NCBI GenBank assembly: GCA_021324795.1
Contig: JAJPIK010000088.1
Location: 1-53,222 of the forward strand
Length of the DNA stretch: 53,222 nt
Reading direction: 5' to 3'
Origin: Chloroflexota bacterium
GTDB taxonomy: Bacteria > Chloroflexota > UBA6077 > FW602-bin22 > CADDYW01
The notes beneath the pieces are model-generated. The model was not told the DNA's origin. It made no database searches and saw only the letters and a program-made list of their open reading frames with translations. The number at the start of each line of letters is the position of its first letter. Position 1 is the stretch's first letter. The position numbers were made by a program, and so were the translations under genes. Of this stretch, positions 52,664 to 53,222 are shown one piece after another.

Positions 52664-53188
52664 TCACGGTTGAGCCTTCGTTACCAGAGATTGATAAAGA
52701 TCGAACGCGGTGCGCTGGAAGCAGACGAAGATAACCCGCTGCGGATTTTCGTAATTGGCCAGATGGCGCTGAACGACCTCGACGGCGATTCGCGCGGCTC
52801 GGTCCAAGGGAAAGCCGTAAGCTCCAGTGCTGATTGACGGAAAGGCAATCGCTTGAATGCCGTAAGGCACAGTCAAGAGAAGACAATTGCGGTAGCAAGC
52901 TGCCAGCAGCGAGTCTTCATTGTGCGTTCCACCGCGCCAAACCGGCCCGACGGTATGAATAACCCACCGCGCCGGCAAACGATAGCCATTCGTAATCCGG
53001 GCCTGCCCGGTTGGGCAGCCGCCCAATTTGCGGCATTCTTCCAACAGCTCGGGCCCTGCCACGCGGTGAATCGCTCCGTCGACACCACCGCCTCCCAGGA
53101 GAGAGCTATTGGCGGCGTTCACAATGGCATCGACGGCGAGTGTGGTGATGTCGGCCTGAATGACTTCAATTCTCGGTTCCACCTGCAT
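52664..53188 (-). CDS. Macro-domain protein (ADP-ribose-related, YmdB-like)
   Basis: Macro-domain protein of 174 residues, a family that binds or hydrolyses O-acetyl-ADP-ribose or ADP-ribosylated targets. Visible motifs are [44 protein letters not shown] and [23 protein letters not shown] 53188 lies only 2 nt after GAGG; GTG 53182, at 8 nt, is the likelier start. No ADP-ribosyltransferase or toxin gene is near, so a role in ADP-ribose turnover is inferred only from the family. Confidence 0.92.
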   Translation of the reverse strand: MQVEPRIEVIQADITTLAVDAIVNAANSSLLGGGGVDGAIHRVAGPELLEECRKLGGCPTGQARITNGYRLPARWVIHTVGPVWRGGTHNEDSLLAACYRNCLLLTVPYGIQAIAFPSISTGAYGFPLDRAARIAVEVVQRHLANYENPQRVIFVCFQRTAFDLYQSLVTKAQP

Positions 53189-53222
53189 TTCCTCGGGATC
53201 CGTGGAGTTCGTTGGAGCGGAT

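Overview
The window is a densely packed bacterial chromosome segment, moderately GC-rich, with no rRNA, tRNA, CRISPR array, transposase or phage genes that I can recognise. It looks like a member of the Chloroflexota, perhaps Thermomicrobia-like. This is an inference from the rpsB-tsf-pyrH-frr-uppS-cdsA-dxr-rseP-proS gene order with no outer-membrane assembly gene in it, the short EF-Ts, lipoproteins with long Pro/Thr/Ala linkers, the alaS/ruvX/mltG/aroE neighbourhood, and HslUV alongside a baseplate-J-like membrane protein. No marker in the window settles it. No gap between genes exceeds about 300 bases; the longest (43384-43658) holds two divergent promoters.

Layout. 1-8367 (minus): a translation, isoprenoid and envelope operon read from one promoter just after the dppC stop: rpsB, tsf, pyrH, frr, uppS, cdsA, dxr, rseP and proS (cut off at the window edge). 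8374-15870: an accessory-looking block with an oligopeptide-type ABC importer (binding lipoprotein plus two permeases, no ATPases), a type I phosphodiesterase and a divergent orphan family-1 binding lipoprotein, closed by a perfect 27-bp inverted repeat. 15873-26759 (minus): hslU, hslV, aroE, mltG, ruvX, a large membrane protein, alaS, larC and larB, with a clear terminator between larB and larC. 26870-34247 (plus): a small membrane protein, aroF-aroC, a phosphotransferase-like protein, prfA-prmC, a Cof-type HAD phosphatase and a TsaC/Sua5 protein.

34374-38719 (minus): a cell-surface M1 peptidase, aroA and an RlpA-LysM secreted protein, with a dispersed-repeat-like block between the peptidase and aroA. 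38844-43383: a small DUF4177-like protein, a nucleotidyltransferase-fold protein and a small glycan cluster (GT4, GmhB-like phosphatase, HldA-like heptose kinase, GT2-like), in which gmhB and hldA overlap tail to tail by 81 bp. 43659-51284 (plus): lysC, a coiled-coil membrane protein, dprA, topA, an M24 peptidase, xseA and xseB. 51298-53188: lepB (minus), an unrecognised conserved-looking protein (plus) and a macro-domain protein (minus).

The genes are mostly housekeeping: ribosome function and release (rpsB, tsf, frr, prfA, prmC), charging (proS, alaS), isoprenoid and phospholipid precursors (dxr, uppS, cdsA), the shikimate pathway scattered over three loci (aroE, aroF-aroC, aroA), DNA topology, repair and uptake (topA, xseAB, dprA, ruvX), proteolysis (hslUV, rseP, lepB) and wall remodelling (mltG, rlpA-LysM). 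I found no convincing wholly new system. The most unusual items are the GmhB-like protein with altered metal-site residues and its tail-to-tail overlap with the heptose kinase, the phosphodiesterase/importer block, the perfect 27-bp hairpin, the mRNA-end hairpin of the rlpA gene and the baseplate-J-like protein translationally linked to ruvX.
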